In this document: piece by piece, positions 1 to 12,087 of the stretch | Layout: the number at the start of each line of letters is the position of its first letter | Numbering within the stretch: the stretch's first letter is position 1 | Position numbers and translations under genes: made by a program | Assembly: GCA_025331125.1 (NCBI GenBank) | Contig: JAOALB010000077.1 | Span: 185,068 to 249,067, forward strand | Source: Mycogone perniciosa | Lineage: Eukaryota > Ascomycota > Sordariomycetes > Hypocreales > Hypocreaceae | DNA length: 64,000 nucleotides | Reading direction: 5' to 3' | The notes under the pieces: model-generated | Seen by the model: the letters and a program-made list of their open reading frames with translations, nothing else | What the model was told of the DNA's origin: nothing | Databases searched by the model: none

Positions 1-473
1 CTATCGAAACATGCCTGTCTGCATTTATAAGTTCCCTGGCCCAAAAAAGATATAGAGAAACAAGAATAGACAGGATGTAGATCTGGTCTCTGGTTCCCGA
101 TGCAGGCAAGGAAACGGAGGGCAAAGACGGCCTAGGATTGGCATAAGTGATGAAGGCCCAAGCTCTCACCATGTCTACCCCCTGGGTCCGTCGTGGCAGG
201 TCTCGCGCTTGTCGGACACGACATCCATCGTCTATCTCCACCACGAAAGAAGCACACAGCTAAACTTTGCCAGCAGCTTACTCCTTCCCCTACCGACGGC
301 TTAGAGAATCAGAGCAAACAAGGCCCAAGTCCTATCTCATCTGCCACGGCCCATTTGCCATGTCTCCTGTCAGCCTCACCCACGTATCCAGAATCCATCC
401 CTTCTGATCATTTGATCACCGAGCGAAACAATGGCAATATCTCGCAATGAAAAAACAACGTTCTGGTGGGTTT
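1..473. other. 3' flank of cdc42, no gene seen
   Basis: This stretch lies downstream of the Cdc42 stop codon and would hold its 3' untranslated region. The open frames here are short, begin or end at random and match no family I know. I see nothing else in it. Confidence 0.6.
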
Positions 474-1545
474 TTATAGAACAAGACACTTCAGCGACTT
501 CTTCTTGGGTGCCGGGGGCTCCAGGGCAGCGACAATAGCCTGGATAAATGTTAGTTTCCATGCCAAGACAGACAGACAAGTCCTTAGTCATAACAATTTC
601 GGCATACCTCGTCAAAAACGTCCTTGAGCTTGTATTGCGTCAATGCGCTGCATTCAACGTACTTGACGGCACCAAGTTCCTTCGCCATGCGCTCGCCATC
701 CTCCCGTCTCACCGGCGCCATCTTCTGCTTGGCCAGCTTTTCCCGAACGCTGGCGTCGTCCCTCAAATCGACCTGAGTGCCAACAATAAGGCAGGGGACA
801 CCGGGGCAGTGATGGTGGACCTCGGGGAACCACTTCTCGCGAACGTTCTCAAAAGAGGCGGGGGACGTGACGCTAAAGCAGACGAGGAAAACATCGGTCT
901 GGGGATATGAGAGGGGTCGCAGTCTATCGTAATCTTCTTGTCCGGCAGTATCAAAGAGACCCAGGGTGTAGGGCTCGTCGCCAATCCTATAGGGGGTCAG
1001 TCAGCCATTGAGCCTTGCGTAAATTGCTATCATGCAGCATTGCCGGTTGTCGAAGCCATATGCCCGGCAATTCCCCTCGTTGGGTCTGTATTGTCGCGAT
1101 GCGCAGTAGGGTGCAAGGTAGGAAAGAGTAGTAATGATCGATGAGATGGTGTTAATTGGAGTCGGACAAGGGCCACTCACATGACGGTGACGGCATAGTT
1201 GTCGAAAACGGTCGGCACATATTCCGACGGGAACTTGTTTGTGGTGTAGCTGATGAGCAGGCATGTTTTGCCAACAGCACCATCACCAACGACAACGCAT
1301 CTAGAGGTAATTGGAGCGGTTAGCCAAGGAAGATCGGTCGAGATTGCAGCATGGATGGAATGGTGGATTTGGATTCCGTAGACCGCCCCTCGTCAGCTTG
1401 TCAGGTGCTGATAGCAGCAGCAGACAGCTCGCCATCGACAGTGCGCCGACGAGATAGCAAAGCCAGGAGAGGCAAGATGTGATGGTGTGAGAGAGGACGG
1501 CTGAGGGGCAGACAAGCCGTACTTGATTGTTGCGACAACCGCCAT
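474..1545 (-). CDS. cdc42: Cdc42 Rho-family small GTPase
   Basis: Polarity GTPase that cycles between GTP and GDP at the plasma membrane and directs hyphal tip growth and septation. Four exons join in phase: 1523-1545, 1181-1300, 608-986 and 474-539, giving 195 residues, close to the usual 191-195. Visible motifs are the P-loop GDGAVGKT, the effector loop YVPTVFDNYAV, the switch II DTAGQEDY, the TQVD nucleotide-specificity motif, ECSALTQ, a polybasic KKK and the C-terminal CLVL prenylation box. The insert-region segment (REKLAKQKMAPVRREDG) and ALTQYKLKDVFDE are Cdc42-type rather than Rho1 or Rac. The first exon is only 23 nt, followed by a 222-nt intron, an arrangement common in fungal Rho genes. 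The first residues (MAVVATIK) replace the more usual MVTGTIK. The following 3.5 kb upstream has no gene, so the promoter may be long. Confidence 0.95.
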
Positions 1546-4500
1546 GGTCGTGCTTGTGTAGTTGCTTGCTGGAAGCTCGTCTGGTCTATGTAGGGATAGC
1601 TAGGGCTGAGGCAGAGGTCGCCTTATCGCAGCGCGTGCCGCAGAAAAAAAGATGCAAGAACGGCGGGTGGTGTGGATTGACGATTTGGCGGTAATAGCGT
1701 ATTGGTGAACGTGGTCTAGATGTCAGCGGTGGTTGGTGGTGGTTGTTGAAGGGCGTTATGGCGGTGTTTGGTAGTGGTGGTGGTTCGGAGCCGACAGCCT
1801 GTGACTGACAGCAACAAGCAGAAGGAGGGAAAGTCAAGTGGTTCGGTCGCTGTCACGACGAGGCAGAGGCAGGCAGGCAGGCAGGCCCAGGAGGAGCCCA
1901 GGGTGTGTGCTGCTATGCTAGCCCGTTGATTGTCACTGGGTGCGGTGGATTTACTAGCAAGCCTGTTAATGCGTGTTGCGTGCTGGCTGGGTTGCTGACG
2001 GGTCGACTTTTTTTTTCCCTGGAGGATGCTGCGCGATGGAGCTTGGCCTTGTTTGACGGGAGGTGCTGTCTCTGCTCTGGCTGGCGATAGGGAGCTGATA
2101 GGAGCTGTTGGCACTCTGGCTGGGGGCCGGGCAACAAACCAAACAGCAGACCTGTACGGAGTACGAGCAGGTAAGAGGAGGGACTGACAGATCAGTACGA
2201 GGGCGGTGGACCGTGATTCGAGTGGGGGAGGACGGAGAATGGAGAATGGAGAATGGCTCGGTGAATCAGGGTGAGATGCTGGTGGGGTTTTGCTATCAGT
2301 TGCGTTGCCTTGAGCACCGACCCGAGCCTTTCGTTGAATCCAGCGGCCAGCAATCCCTCCAAAAACCAAGCAGTAGCAGTAGCAGTAGCAGGAGTACTAA
2401 CAGGTGCGAGCAGTGTCAGGTTTACTCCCTAGCAAAGGAGACGTGCAGTTGCAGCTGTATCAGGTTCCAGGGCCTTCAGGTGTATCGAATAGCTGAATGT
2501 GTCTTGTTATGCGGGATACGCAGGTGGCGGATCCAATAATGGGGGGGCTTGAGCCTTGCTCAATGCGCGACAACCATCAAGGCGACCGGGGGAGGCTGGC
2601 GGTGGTTCGTCAAGGTGGTAGGCAGGGTTGGTCCAATAGTGCCGTAGCCGCTTCAACGGTTCCGTTTAGGAGAGTCTGGGGCTGGAAAATGAGCGAGGCT
2701 TTATGATTCTTGACGAGAACCTTGATGCGAGGCAAGTTGTGAGACGATGAAGTGGCATTGATTTTTGTACAGCCTCACTGTAGTCTACGAGTAATATTGC
2801 TCTTTGACTGAAGCGGAAAAAAAAGGCTGCTGTTAAACCGGAAAAAGAACTTGTTGGATCAGTACGTACCTTAGACAGGTAGGGTACAGGTACTATTAGC
2901 TATTTGGGTACGGAGTACGGAGTACTTGGTAACATGTCACTTGTAAAAAAGCCTGGTTAACACTACCTATAGTACTGCGCCACTACCTCGGTTTCAGTAC
3001 CTACTACTCCGTACAGAGAACAAACCACTCCGTACGTTGCAAAATAAAGCACAAAGAACCACCTTAGTAGCTACGAGTGCGGAGTGCTCCGTAAAGAGAA
3101 GCAATCGCCAAAGCAACAAGGGTGCGGTATGCACGAAGTACTTCGTACACACAACGGTTTATGCATGTCTCAAGGACAGAAAATCCGTGGCAGTACGAGT
3201 ACGACTACTCCGTAGCAGCAGTACGAGTAGGTATGTCTCTTTTATCCCCCGGTACCGGCATGGCTACTCGTCCACTTTGGCACAAGAGTGAGTGATGGAA
3301 CAAACAAATACGATGCCAATCGTCAAGAGTCCATACTATCGTTCATTCTCTTTTTGTTGAGCCACACGCGGCCTCGTGCAACGGCTTGTCTCCCCGTGAG
3401 CCAGCCATCCATATCCATGTTAGCATTCATCTCGCTCCCGAGGACAGGCCAGGCCATGAAATTTATCCGTTTAGGAGTAGTACTAGCAGTGGTACCAATA
3501 CTCGTCCTTGTACGGAGTATGTAGTACCAAGTGGTCCTCGTAGTACGGAGTACGAGTGCTCGTGGCAATCAGAAGGCGGCCGTTAAAGTCCCCCTGTCGT
3601 GCTCCACCAGCTTCGTGTTTTAACGGCTACGATCATACGGCGGGCCTCAGTGACGTGTCGAGCCGTGCCTCTATGTTCTTGGTGAGACCTCGGCCAATAC
3701 TTCTCGATCAGCCATAATAGTGTCAGTAATCCTCCCGCTGTTTGAATGGTCGACACTGCGTGCAGAGAGGCTCAGCGCTTTCATGCGGAACACGTCATAT
3801 CCGTGTTTCGTTGGATATGGACCTGCCAGAACGGGGAATATCTGGATGCTGGATCATGCAAAGTACGGAGTACAGAGGGATCACATTGCATCTCAAGGCC
3901 CTGCTATTGCCCAGCCCAACCAGACACATACATACATGAATGAATCAAGACATGGATTTTCCTTTTGTCACTTTATTATTATTTTTTCCTTCTGTGCCCT
4001 CGCACCATTCTTCTGAACACACTCGTGACTCTCAGCCAGCTAATGGGACTCGTTTCCGAAATGGTTGAGTTTGCCCTCTGTACTCCGTCCTTGTACTCGT
4101 ACTCCGTACAAGTTGTAACATTGTCTCGGCATGTCTTTCTTGATCAGGAGGATTTCCTCCCTCCCCGATTGGCCGATCAGTCAACCCACAATACTCCGTA
4201 TGTCGGTGATGCCCAAATCTCGTGACAATTATGCTTTAGAAGAAGTATCCATGTTGATAACTCTATGGCTCACTCATTCGGAAGCCATCCAAAAACCCTT
4301 GGCAGACGACTTCGTAGGAGGACTGACAGTGATGTGTCTTTGACGCTTTATGCAGTCGTTTATTCAACAAGAAGATTGCTTTTTTTTCAGAAAAAGCAAA
4401 ACGTCATAGCTCACAGCCCAAGTTTGTGGTTCGATGGCCTACCGGATGCTTGAACCGATGCGGTTCCATGCTTGTCGGCTTAATCGCGCAACGTCATTCC

Positions 4501-5114
4501 ATGCTGTCAAGTACCGGCATATAGGATTTTACAGGGTATTTTAAATTCCATCTGCCGTGATCTGGATACTAGATATTAGTAGTTGAGTTTGGTCCAGGTA
4601 TCGATCTTGATGGTCATAACAGGGTGGCAAAGTGGATATCCCGACTGGCACATGATTGTATACATACTAAACTCAAGGACTTGGCTTTTGCGGAGTAATG
4701 TATAGTCAGCCCTGTTCTCAATTAGCTGTCAATAAGACCCTAGGTCTAAAACCTACGATCAACTGGTGTATGGTTGTGCCAGCAGGCCTGAGTTGGCACC
4801 AAGAAACAATGTCCACAAAGGTCGTTCAAAACAACACCATCGTTTGTACCACCTAAATTTGAAACCCAGAAAGAGAGTACACATTGAAATATATCCAATT
4901 AAATCTATACTATTATGTACTGCTGGCCATTTGGATATTGGAGTACCAAATTGCCCGCTCTACTCCGTATGACGTTGTACGTAGGTTAACCCACTTTATA
5001 ACACGTGGAAGTGGGATTCGCGGCCTTGCTTCCCCCTCCACTTCACTCAGCTTATTGATTATCGATCTCATCCATCCGCCTCAAACCTGTCTACCGCAAT
5101 CAAATTATCAGGAA
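1546..5114. other. Long intergenic region between cdc42 and the VMA22-like gene
   Basis: About 3.6 kb with no credible gene; it carries the divergent promoters of cdc42 and the VMA22-like gene. Low-complexity tracts are visible: GGCA repeats near 1868-1886, GGAGAAT triplets near 2234-2254 and CAGTAG repeats near 2371-2391. From about 2.9 to 5.0 kb it is dense in TACGGAGTA or TACTCCGTA copies. The 217-residue minus-strand frame at 1716-2369 is Ser/Pro/Arg low complexity without family features and was not called. Confidence 0.6.
2909..4969. repeat. Cluster of the short motif TACGGAGTA / TACTCCGTA
   Basis: Exact copies of TACGGAGTA or its reverse complement lie at 2909 (two overlapping), 3005, 3205, 3511, 3544, 3864, 4100, 4192 and 4961, most with a following C. 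The related TACTTCGTAC also occurs near 3139. Further copies are scattered through the window in intergenic DNA. Function unknown. Confidence 0.7.
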
Positions 5115-5936
5115 ATGGAACAAAGTCACATTGATGAGCTCCTGGAGCGTTATCTGGGTCTATTGGACGAATACTCGCGCCTTCGCCAAGACCTATCCAG
5201 GCTCCAATCAGGCGTCTATCAGAACATCGCCCGAGCCAATTTTGTGGGTGAACGGGGCATGAAATATGGACAAGACCACTACGATGACAGAATACAGGCG
5301 TTGCGACAGCTGCACGTTGAAGTTAGAGAGTCTGGTCTGCCTGTTTTTACCATGAGGGATGCTGCCTCTCCTTCGACTGATGATGGATCGCCGGTGGAGG
5401 AGGCTGCAGAGGAACAACCCGACGTGTCTGTCAAGGCCGTCTATAACAAACAACACGTCCCTCATGGCCCCACCGCTTTACGAAATGCATACTCCAAGTA
5501 TGGAGTTCATATACCCACGGAGCTCGACGCCGCCGTTGCCGCCCATAAGGAGAAGCTCGAAAAGCATGAAAGCACCAGCTCCGACGATGTCAAGTTGGAC
5601 AATGATGCAAGTGCGGAAGATGAAACACGCAGCACAGACAGCAGCAGTGATGAAAGCAAGTCAGAAAAACCCGAGAAGAAGAAGAAACCCAGTAACAACC
5701 CTCTACATTGGTTCGGGCTCTTCGCTCCAAGCGCTTTGCGTACCGCCCAGACACAGTCCATCGAGGCGGTAGAACAGGTCATCCCACGGTTGGTCTCGGT
5801 TAATGCTGAGATGGCAAACATTGAGATCGAAGTGCGACGTGCGCGCAAGAAAAGGGCAAAGGTCGAGTTGGCTGCGGAGAAGGGGGCTGCTGCGCCCATG
5901 TCACAGGATCGCACTGAGGTAGTCGAGGCAACTTGA
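5115..5936 (+). CDS. VMA22/CCDC115-like V-ATPase assembly factor
   Basis: Single exon, 273 residues. The reading frame is open further upstream but the first sensible ATG is at 5115. The N-terminal third (residues about 1-65) is a helical segment with heptad-like leucines (ELLERYLGLLDEYSRLRQDL), then an acidic, Ser-rich linker (about 170-200), then a conserved C-terminal block with NPLHWFGLFAP followed by LRTAQ and a basic coiled coil (about 205-260). This layout and the NPL-WFG-L motif are those of the CCDC115/Vma22 family, ER proteins that help assemble the V0 sector of the vacuolar proton pump. It converges with the neurochondrin gene downstream. The family call rests on remembered motif similarity; a search with the C-terminal 70 residues would settle it. 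Confidence 0.72.
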   Translation: MEQSHIDELLERYLGLLDEYSRLRQDLSRLQSGVYQNIARANFVGERGMKYGQDHYDDRIQALRQLHVEVRESGLPVFTMRDAASPSTDDGSPVEEAAEEQPDVSVKAVYNKQHVPHGPTALRNAYSKYGVHIPTELDAAVAAHKEKLEKHESTSSDDVKLDNDASAEDETRSTDSSSDESKSEKPEKKKKPSNNPLHWFGLFAPSALRTAQTQSIEAVEQVIPRLVSVNAEMANIEIEVRRARKKRAKVELAAEKGAAAPMSQDRTEVVEAT

Positions 5937-6324
5937 CAAACAAACCATGACATTTTGGGTGCAAGGCACGAGATGCATGTGGTATGCTTAGCCGTTGCAG
6001 TCTTGACAATGGCCCTTGGTGCTGCCAACAATACCCATCCGCGTGATGGACTTCGAGATGTTTGCGCTTTCAGTCCTGTCAGATGACATCAAGTTGCTCC
6101 TGTGAACAAGCATACGCTGTGAGCGAGCATGCGATGGCAAGGTTTGGCAAAAGGTTGATAGGAGAGTCATGCACATTCGAGCACAAGATGCATTGCGGAA
6201 CTTGCAGTCCCAACATGAGCGGGTGATCACCCAAAGCATCGACGAAGATCACATGGTGGACTCAACAAGCATCGTCAATTCAACACTGTCTTTAGACATG
6301 ATATTCTTCACTGTATCAATACGC
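5937..6324. other. Convergent intergenic spacer
   Basis: About 390 bp between the stop codons of two convergent genes; it should hold both 3' untranslated regions. No ORF or RNA gene seen. Confidence 0.6.
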
Positions 6325-8358
6325 TCACCTCCTAGAGAGGCTACTCAATGTAACCAACACATCTTCAATCGACTTCCGTAGAAAGCTCTCCCTTGGGATT
6401 TTCCTCTCCAACTGTGTTGAAATGCCCACCAACGCACCCATAGAATGTACATACCTGTTTCGCATACCGACACTCGCCTTGATCAGCAACGCACAACAGA
6501 GCTGCAAGACGGCAATCTGGAGCTCCAGCACCGATGGAAAAGGCTGCTCTTGGCGGAAAAGGTCCCATGCTGCGACGGCGGTGATGATGTCCATCCACTC
6601 CTCCGCTGTATCTGTGCGGTTTTCTTCAGCGACTTGCAGCAGTATGCGGACAATCTCGATGCCACGGGAAGCATCTTCGTCATGAATAGTCGCTGTGTTG
6701 CGTTGTAATATATCTTTCAAGTCCTTGCCGAGGGTTTTCCATCCGTCATGTTTGAGCAGTAATTCCCGGCCTTTTTCGAATGTGACGAGGGCTTCCAGGG
6801 CGACGAGAACAGGTGATCGGAAATCAAGCTTGTCTGAGGAACTGCCCTGGTACAGTTCCATGAGCATATCTGTCAAACCTGTTGCCTCTTTTCGTAACAT
6901 GTCATTTTCGTCTTCTCGCAACCACAAGGCCAAAGCTCGGACAGCGGAGAGAATGAAGGGGTCTTCATCGGCCAAGTTCTCCAACGAATCCCACGTCAGG
7001 GTGTGCCGTGATCCCATCGACGTCTCTGCTGCGCTTGTTCGAGCATCTGGGTGGAGGCCCATGGCTCCGGCGAAGGTAGCATCCCATCGATCCCGAAGAT
7101 ATTCGGTTGTCACCGACATCGTTTCCGATATGCCCTTTCGGAGCTTGAGAAGATTGTCCGGCGACATGATAAGAGTATCTAGAGACTCATCTTCCAAAGA
7201 GCGAACCAGGTATCCGATGAATATGCAAATGGTGTCAAAGGCAGAGGCAAGTCGCCGTGAGGTCTTTGGATACTCGGGGTTGTTCAGTTGCTCCAACAGC
7301 ATGGGTGCCGAGGAGCGAATATCGATGAGGAGAAGGTTGACGAAGAGGTATGAAAATGGCTTTTCGTCCTTTTTCTCAGTCTTGAAAAGGATTTCTGAGG
7401 CCTCAGAGGGGTATGTTTGAAGGAGAGATGCTGCGGCATTTGTGTAGGCCGATCTGGCTTCTGGAGTTGGCCGGCTTGTCACGAGATTTCGAATAAAGTT
7501 GATAGCTGTGTTGAGCCATTTAGGATTTGGCGGTATGATCTACATACGAATGAGAACTATCCTCACATAATTATTTGCACGAAAAAGGGTGAACTTACCG
7601 CTGAGTTTGCTTGGCGCAGAAAAGTCCCCAGGAACTCGAGGAACGTGACAGCATCGGTGCCCGTGAATGAGGATGCAAGACTTTGGATAATCTCGCCAAC
7701 ACGTTTGGCTAGGTCTACTTTATCCTCAACCACAGTCATTGCGTTAAGCCATGTATGGCGGAGGATGTCCATCACGATTGCGTGAGAGGGGGCAATCTCA
7801 GATAGAGGGCTCAAGTCCTCGACCCCAATGAGAACCAGTGCGCCCTCTCGAGAACTCACAAGAGTGTAGAGAAGTTGCAAGAGCAGCTCCGTAGTCTCTT
7901 CAGATCTGTTTGACTGGTAAATATGGAGAGACTTTAAAAGTGAGGAGCATCATCACTTACCCATACAGCACGGCACCGACAAGACCAGGTATCCTGTCCG
8001 TGAACTTCGGCCGACCTCTCGATTCTTCGGGGAGGAGGACGGCAAATGTGTGTAGTAGCGAGACGACTAGGTCAAGCATTTCTTTCGCATCCTTTCTCGA
8101 AGGTTTTGAGCCTGTACGCAACAGTCTATCCAGGAACTTGGACGACAGACTAGCCCATAGACTTTGCAGAATCTCTTCATTTTCCCGCAGCTGCGGTGAG
8201 TTGTCGAGAACGGATTTCAAGAGGGCTAATCCAACGAATCTTTGAGTATCATCCTTTGCCTTGAGCAGCATCTGGATTTTCGAAATGCTTGCCTCATCTT
8301 GACTAGCAGCACCAGGAGGCGCTGAAGTTGAAGCCTCGAGGTTCTGAGGTTGGGCCAT
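6325..8358 (-). CDS. Neurochondrin-family armadillo-like protein
   Basis: Three exons in phase (7961-8358, 7599-7905, 6325-7539) encode 639 residues. Introns are 44-59 bp, both with GTAAGT or near-consensus acceptor signals. The whole protein looks alpha-helical, with the neurochondrin signature in the first exon: a repeat of about 40 residues around LKSVLDN, LWASLSSKFLDRLL and the block DLVVSLLHTFAVLLPEE followed by FTDRIPGLV. The C-terminal part (PNPKWLNTAINFIRNLV, WLREDE, LLLQVAEENRTDTAEEW) continues as helical repeats. In animals neurochondrin acts in neurite growth and SMN biology; its role in fungi is not established, so only the family is claimed. It starts 396 bp from the divergent CLC gene, so the two may share control elements. 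Confidence 0.82.
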
Positions 8359-8754
8359 AGTTGAGACGGACTTGACGTGTTGGAGAAGGTGGTTTTTGTC
8401 TCATCCCTCAAGGCCCAGGAGGTTCATTCAGTGCATCGAATCCCCTCTCCAGCGAATTTCTGGCGTTGCAAAATCCCGAAAATTGTCAGTAAAACAACGT
8501 TGAAGAGAGTGTATCTGCAAAAATACATAGGTATCCAGACATTGAGATGGTCTGGTTAGGCCTATTTGCCGGCACTATTGGCAGCCAATCACCAACTCTC
8601 AGCGCTGAGTTACAGCACTAACGGCTTCACGGAGCAATCAAGGTCCGAGCTTCTCAGCTCCAATGGTCACTACGGACTAATTGCGACAACAAGCAACGAC
8701 ATAAAGGACGACGACTGGGCGACACGAAGAAGGAAGATGGAATAAAGTCGCATC
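8359..8754. promoter_or_regulatory. Divergent promoter region (neurochondrin / CLC)
   Basis: 396 bp between two ATGs pointing away from each other. It must contain both promoters. No clear TATA box was found; a TAAAGG run occurs about 50 bp before the CLC ATG. Confidence 0.5.
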
Positions 8755-11700
8755 ATGTCTGGAGCAGGCCAGAACCACATTATCCCCTCTGCTTCCTCCT
8801 CTTCGTACACGCCCGCCATCAATACGCCCGCCTCTTCATCGGATCGAGACGAACTCGACTATCTGGGCGAAGACGACTACGACGATCGCCGCGACGGCGA
8901 CAGAGACGTCCTCAATGACGATCCGATATATGGCGACCTGAATACGCCTCTGTCCTTCAAGCGCAAGCAGAAGCCGTCGCTGCTGTCCGGCCCGTTGCGC
9001 ATCATCTCATCTTTCACAGGCTCTGGATCGTCAGGCCACGAACGCCAGCCATCTTTACCGCGACGATCCCCCCCCGTCGCCTTCGGCAGCGCCGCATCGC
9101 CCCCAAGACATGGACTTGGCGGTGTGACATCGGGCGCAAAGGACGGAATCCCGCATGATTGGTATGCCGAGGGCCCTGGACGACGTGTGGGCTACGAAGA
9201 TCTGACGGCCATCGACTGGATCTTCGAATACACAAAGGAGCGGCAGCGGTTGCGCGTGCTATCATCGAGCGCAGGCGGTGGGCTACTCGGCTACATTCAG
9301 CACCTCCTCGATGCTAGTCAAGTCTGGGTTGTGCTGCTGTTGACGGGCCTAGCTGTTGGCATAATTGCGGCTGCGATCGACGTGACCACGGACTGGCTGG
9401 GAGACTTGAAGCTGGGCTTCTGCTCTAGTGGCCCCGAGGGCGGCCATTTCTATCTGAGCAAGAGTTTCTGCTGCTATGGCTACGATCAGGGCTCCAAATG
9501 CGCCGGTTGGAGGCCATGGGGCGAGGCCCTTGGAAGCCACTCTGCTGCTGGCAAGTGGTTCATCGAGTACTTCTTCTTTCTAGCGTTCTCGGTATGCGCA
9601 AAACTCATTGCCTCTTCATTGGAATTGCCTAGGCTCGCATCGCTAACGAATTACTGGAAAGGTCGGTTTCGCATGCTGCGCGGCACAGCTTGTCCAGGAA
9701 TATGCCATCTACGCCAAGCATAGTGGTATCCCTGAGATTAAAACGGTGTTGGGTGGCTTTGTAATTCGTAAATTCTTTGGCACATGGACATTGATAACCA
9801 AGTCCTTCGGCCTGGTATGAACATACCCCTTGCCTTCTTCTCAGCTCTGAAGTGCTGACATCAATAGATTCTTGCCGTCTCCTCTGGCATGTGGTTGGGA
9901 AAGGAGGGACCCTTTGTTCATGTGGCGTGCTGTTGCGCAAACCTCTTCATAAAACTGTTCAAGAATATCAATGGCAACGAAGGCAAGTCTACATGTCAAG
10001 CCCATTGACACTTCAAGTAGCTAGAGCCTAGACTAACCCATCATAGCTCGTAAACGCGAGGTGCTATCAGCGGCGGCTGCGTCTGGCATCTCTGTGGCCT
10101 TTGGGTCTCCCATCGGAGGAGTGTTGTTCAGTCTTGAAGTGAGGAAACATCGTGGTCAATGATCTCGAGTCACCGAAGCTGACCATTCTTCACAGCAAAT
10201 ATCATACTTCTTCCCCGACAAAACGATGTGGCAGAGCTTCGTTTGTGCAATGGCAGCTGCTGTGGTTCTCCAAGCCTTCGATCCTTTCAGGTCTGGCAAG
10301 CTCGTCTTGTACCAAGTAAAGTACAGCAGGGATTGGCATGGCTTTGAAATTCTGCCGTATGCTATCCTCGGCATCATCGGGGTAGATTCCCTCCCTCGCG
10401 CATCTGCCCCTGAAAACAAGCGAAACTGACCTAAATCTTTCTAGGGTGTCTATGGAGGACTCTTCATTAAGGCAAACATGGCTATTGCGAGGTGGAAGAA
10501 GACACGTTCGTGGCTACCGGGCCCCATTGTTCAAGTACTGGCAGTGGCTCTCCTTACAGCCCTTGTGAACTATCCCAACTATTACATGAAATTCCAGACA
10601 TCCGAGCTGGTCTCTAACCTCTTCGCTGAGTGTTCGCGGGTCCTTGACGACCAGGTCGGCCTGTGTAAGACGGGTGCCGCGTCTGCCAGCACCATTGTCC
10701 TCCTGCTGTTTGCTGCCGTCGTCGGCTTCTTCTTGGCCACCCTCACCTTTGGCCTGCAGATCCCGGCTGGCATCATCCTCCCCTCCATGGCTATTGGTGC
10801 CCTGGTTGGACGCTCCATGGGCATACTGATGGAGATATTGGTGGACAGCTTCCGCGGCTCCTTCGTCTTTCAGAGTTGTGCTCCAGACGTTCCTTGCGTT
10901 ACACCAGGCACCTACGCCATTGTCGGCGCAGCTGCTGCTCTCGCGGGCGTCACACGCATGACCGTCTCCATTGTTGTCATTATGTTTGAGCTCACTGGCG
11001 CCCTTACCTATGTCCTACCCATCATGGTGGCCGTCATGATTTCCAAGTGGGTAGGCGATGCGTTCTCACGGCGCGGCATCTACGAGTCCTGGATTCACTT
11101 CAACGAGTACCCATTCCTAGATAATAGCGAAGAGATGGTCATACCCGATATGCCAGCTTCTCAGATCATGACCCGTATCGAAGATCTCGTTGTCTTAACT
11201 GCCACAGGACACACCATCGCTTCCCTCAACGACATCCTCGAAATGCACCCTTATCGAGGCTTCCCGATCATCTCTGACCCGCGCGAGGCTATCCTTCTTG
11301 GCTACATCTCCCGCGCTGAACTAAGCTACAACATCCGCACCGCCTCACAGGCTCCACGCTCCCTGCCGCCCGAGACGGAAGCCTTCTTCTCACACCAACC
11401 CCTCGCTGACCCGCGTTCCACGCTCGACCTCCGTCCCTGGATGGACCAAACACCTCTCACCTTGCCCTCCCGCACAAGTCTCCACCTCATCGTCTCCTAC
11501 TTCCAGAAACTAGGCCTGCGCTATATGCTCTTCACCGATCGAGGCGTCCTGCAGGGCCTACTAACTAAGAAGGACGTCTGGTACGTCCTCAACGGTGCAG
11601 ACGAGACGAGGCGCACCAGCGGCGTGCCAGCTTCATCTTCTGGTGGTGGAGCAGGCGGGCAGAGCAGTGGCATTATCGGTGAGGATGGCCATGGGGATGA

Positions 11701-11758
11701 TACGGGCTTGCTTCGTGTGGGGGATGATCGAGAAGAGGATGAAAGGTCGATATTATAG
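8755..11758 (+). CDS. CLC-family chloride transporter with CBS domains
   Basis: Six exons (8755-9591, 9662-9814, 9868-9982, 10047-10138, 10196-10381, 10445-11758) join in phase to 898 residues. The protein is a CLC anion transporter of intracellular membranes, as in yeast Gef1. Signatures in order are SGIPE (about 300-304), GKEGPFVH (about 341-348, with the gating glutamate E343), GSPIGGVLFSLE (about 388-399) and a late IPAGIILPS block, then two CBS domains (about 690-850; ASQIMT, YRGFPIISD, LLTKKDVW). The N-terminus is a disordered acidic stretch of about 130 residues. Position 400, which carries the proton glutamate in CLC exchangers, is Gln here. The third intron (9983-10046) uses a GC donor (G|GCAAGT), a rare but valid splice class. 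The Gly-rich C-terminus is not conserved. Confidence 0.93.
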
Positions 11759-12087
11759 AATTGGAGGGCAGATAGATAGATGTATCATGAATGTAGATTT
11801 GCTTTTGTCATTGGAAGTTGAAATTAGATTCAAGTAAATGTAGTTGAGATACTTTTTTCACTGCCAAAAGGCCTCTTGATATCAACAATATGCATTCTGA
11901 ACTTGTAGTGGAATATATGGAAAGAATTCAAAGGAGTCATCCAGAGCGTATTCAATATATTCCGCATATATTCATAAGCTGCGTGTAACCCCCCCAATTA
12001 ACCCATCCATGCAGCCTTCTAAGCCCATTCATACCCCAAGTGTCATAAATAGGGTAATGCTATACAATATACAAATCAACATATAGT
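11759..12087. other. Convergent intergenic spacer
   Basis: About 330 AT-rich bases between the CLC and DNA ligase stop codons. Only 3' untranslated sequence is expected; no other feature seen. Confidence 0.6.

Noticed and set aside
1716..2369. 217-codon minus-strand frame upstream of cdc42
   Set aside because: Low-complexity Ser/Pro/Arg/Thr content, starts and ends in simple repeats, no family motif; more likely leader or promoter sequence of cdc42.
5507..6031. 174-codon minus-strand frame
   Set aside because: Antisense of the VMA22-like gene's Ser/Asp/Lys linker.
6695..7420. 241-codon plus-strand frame
   Set aside because: Antisense shadow of the third neurochondrin exon, no motif.
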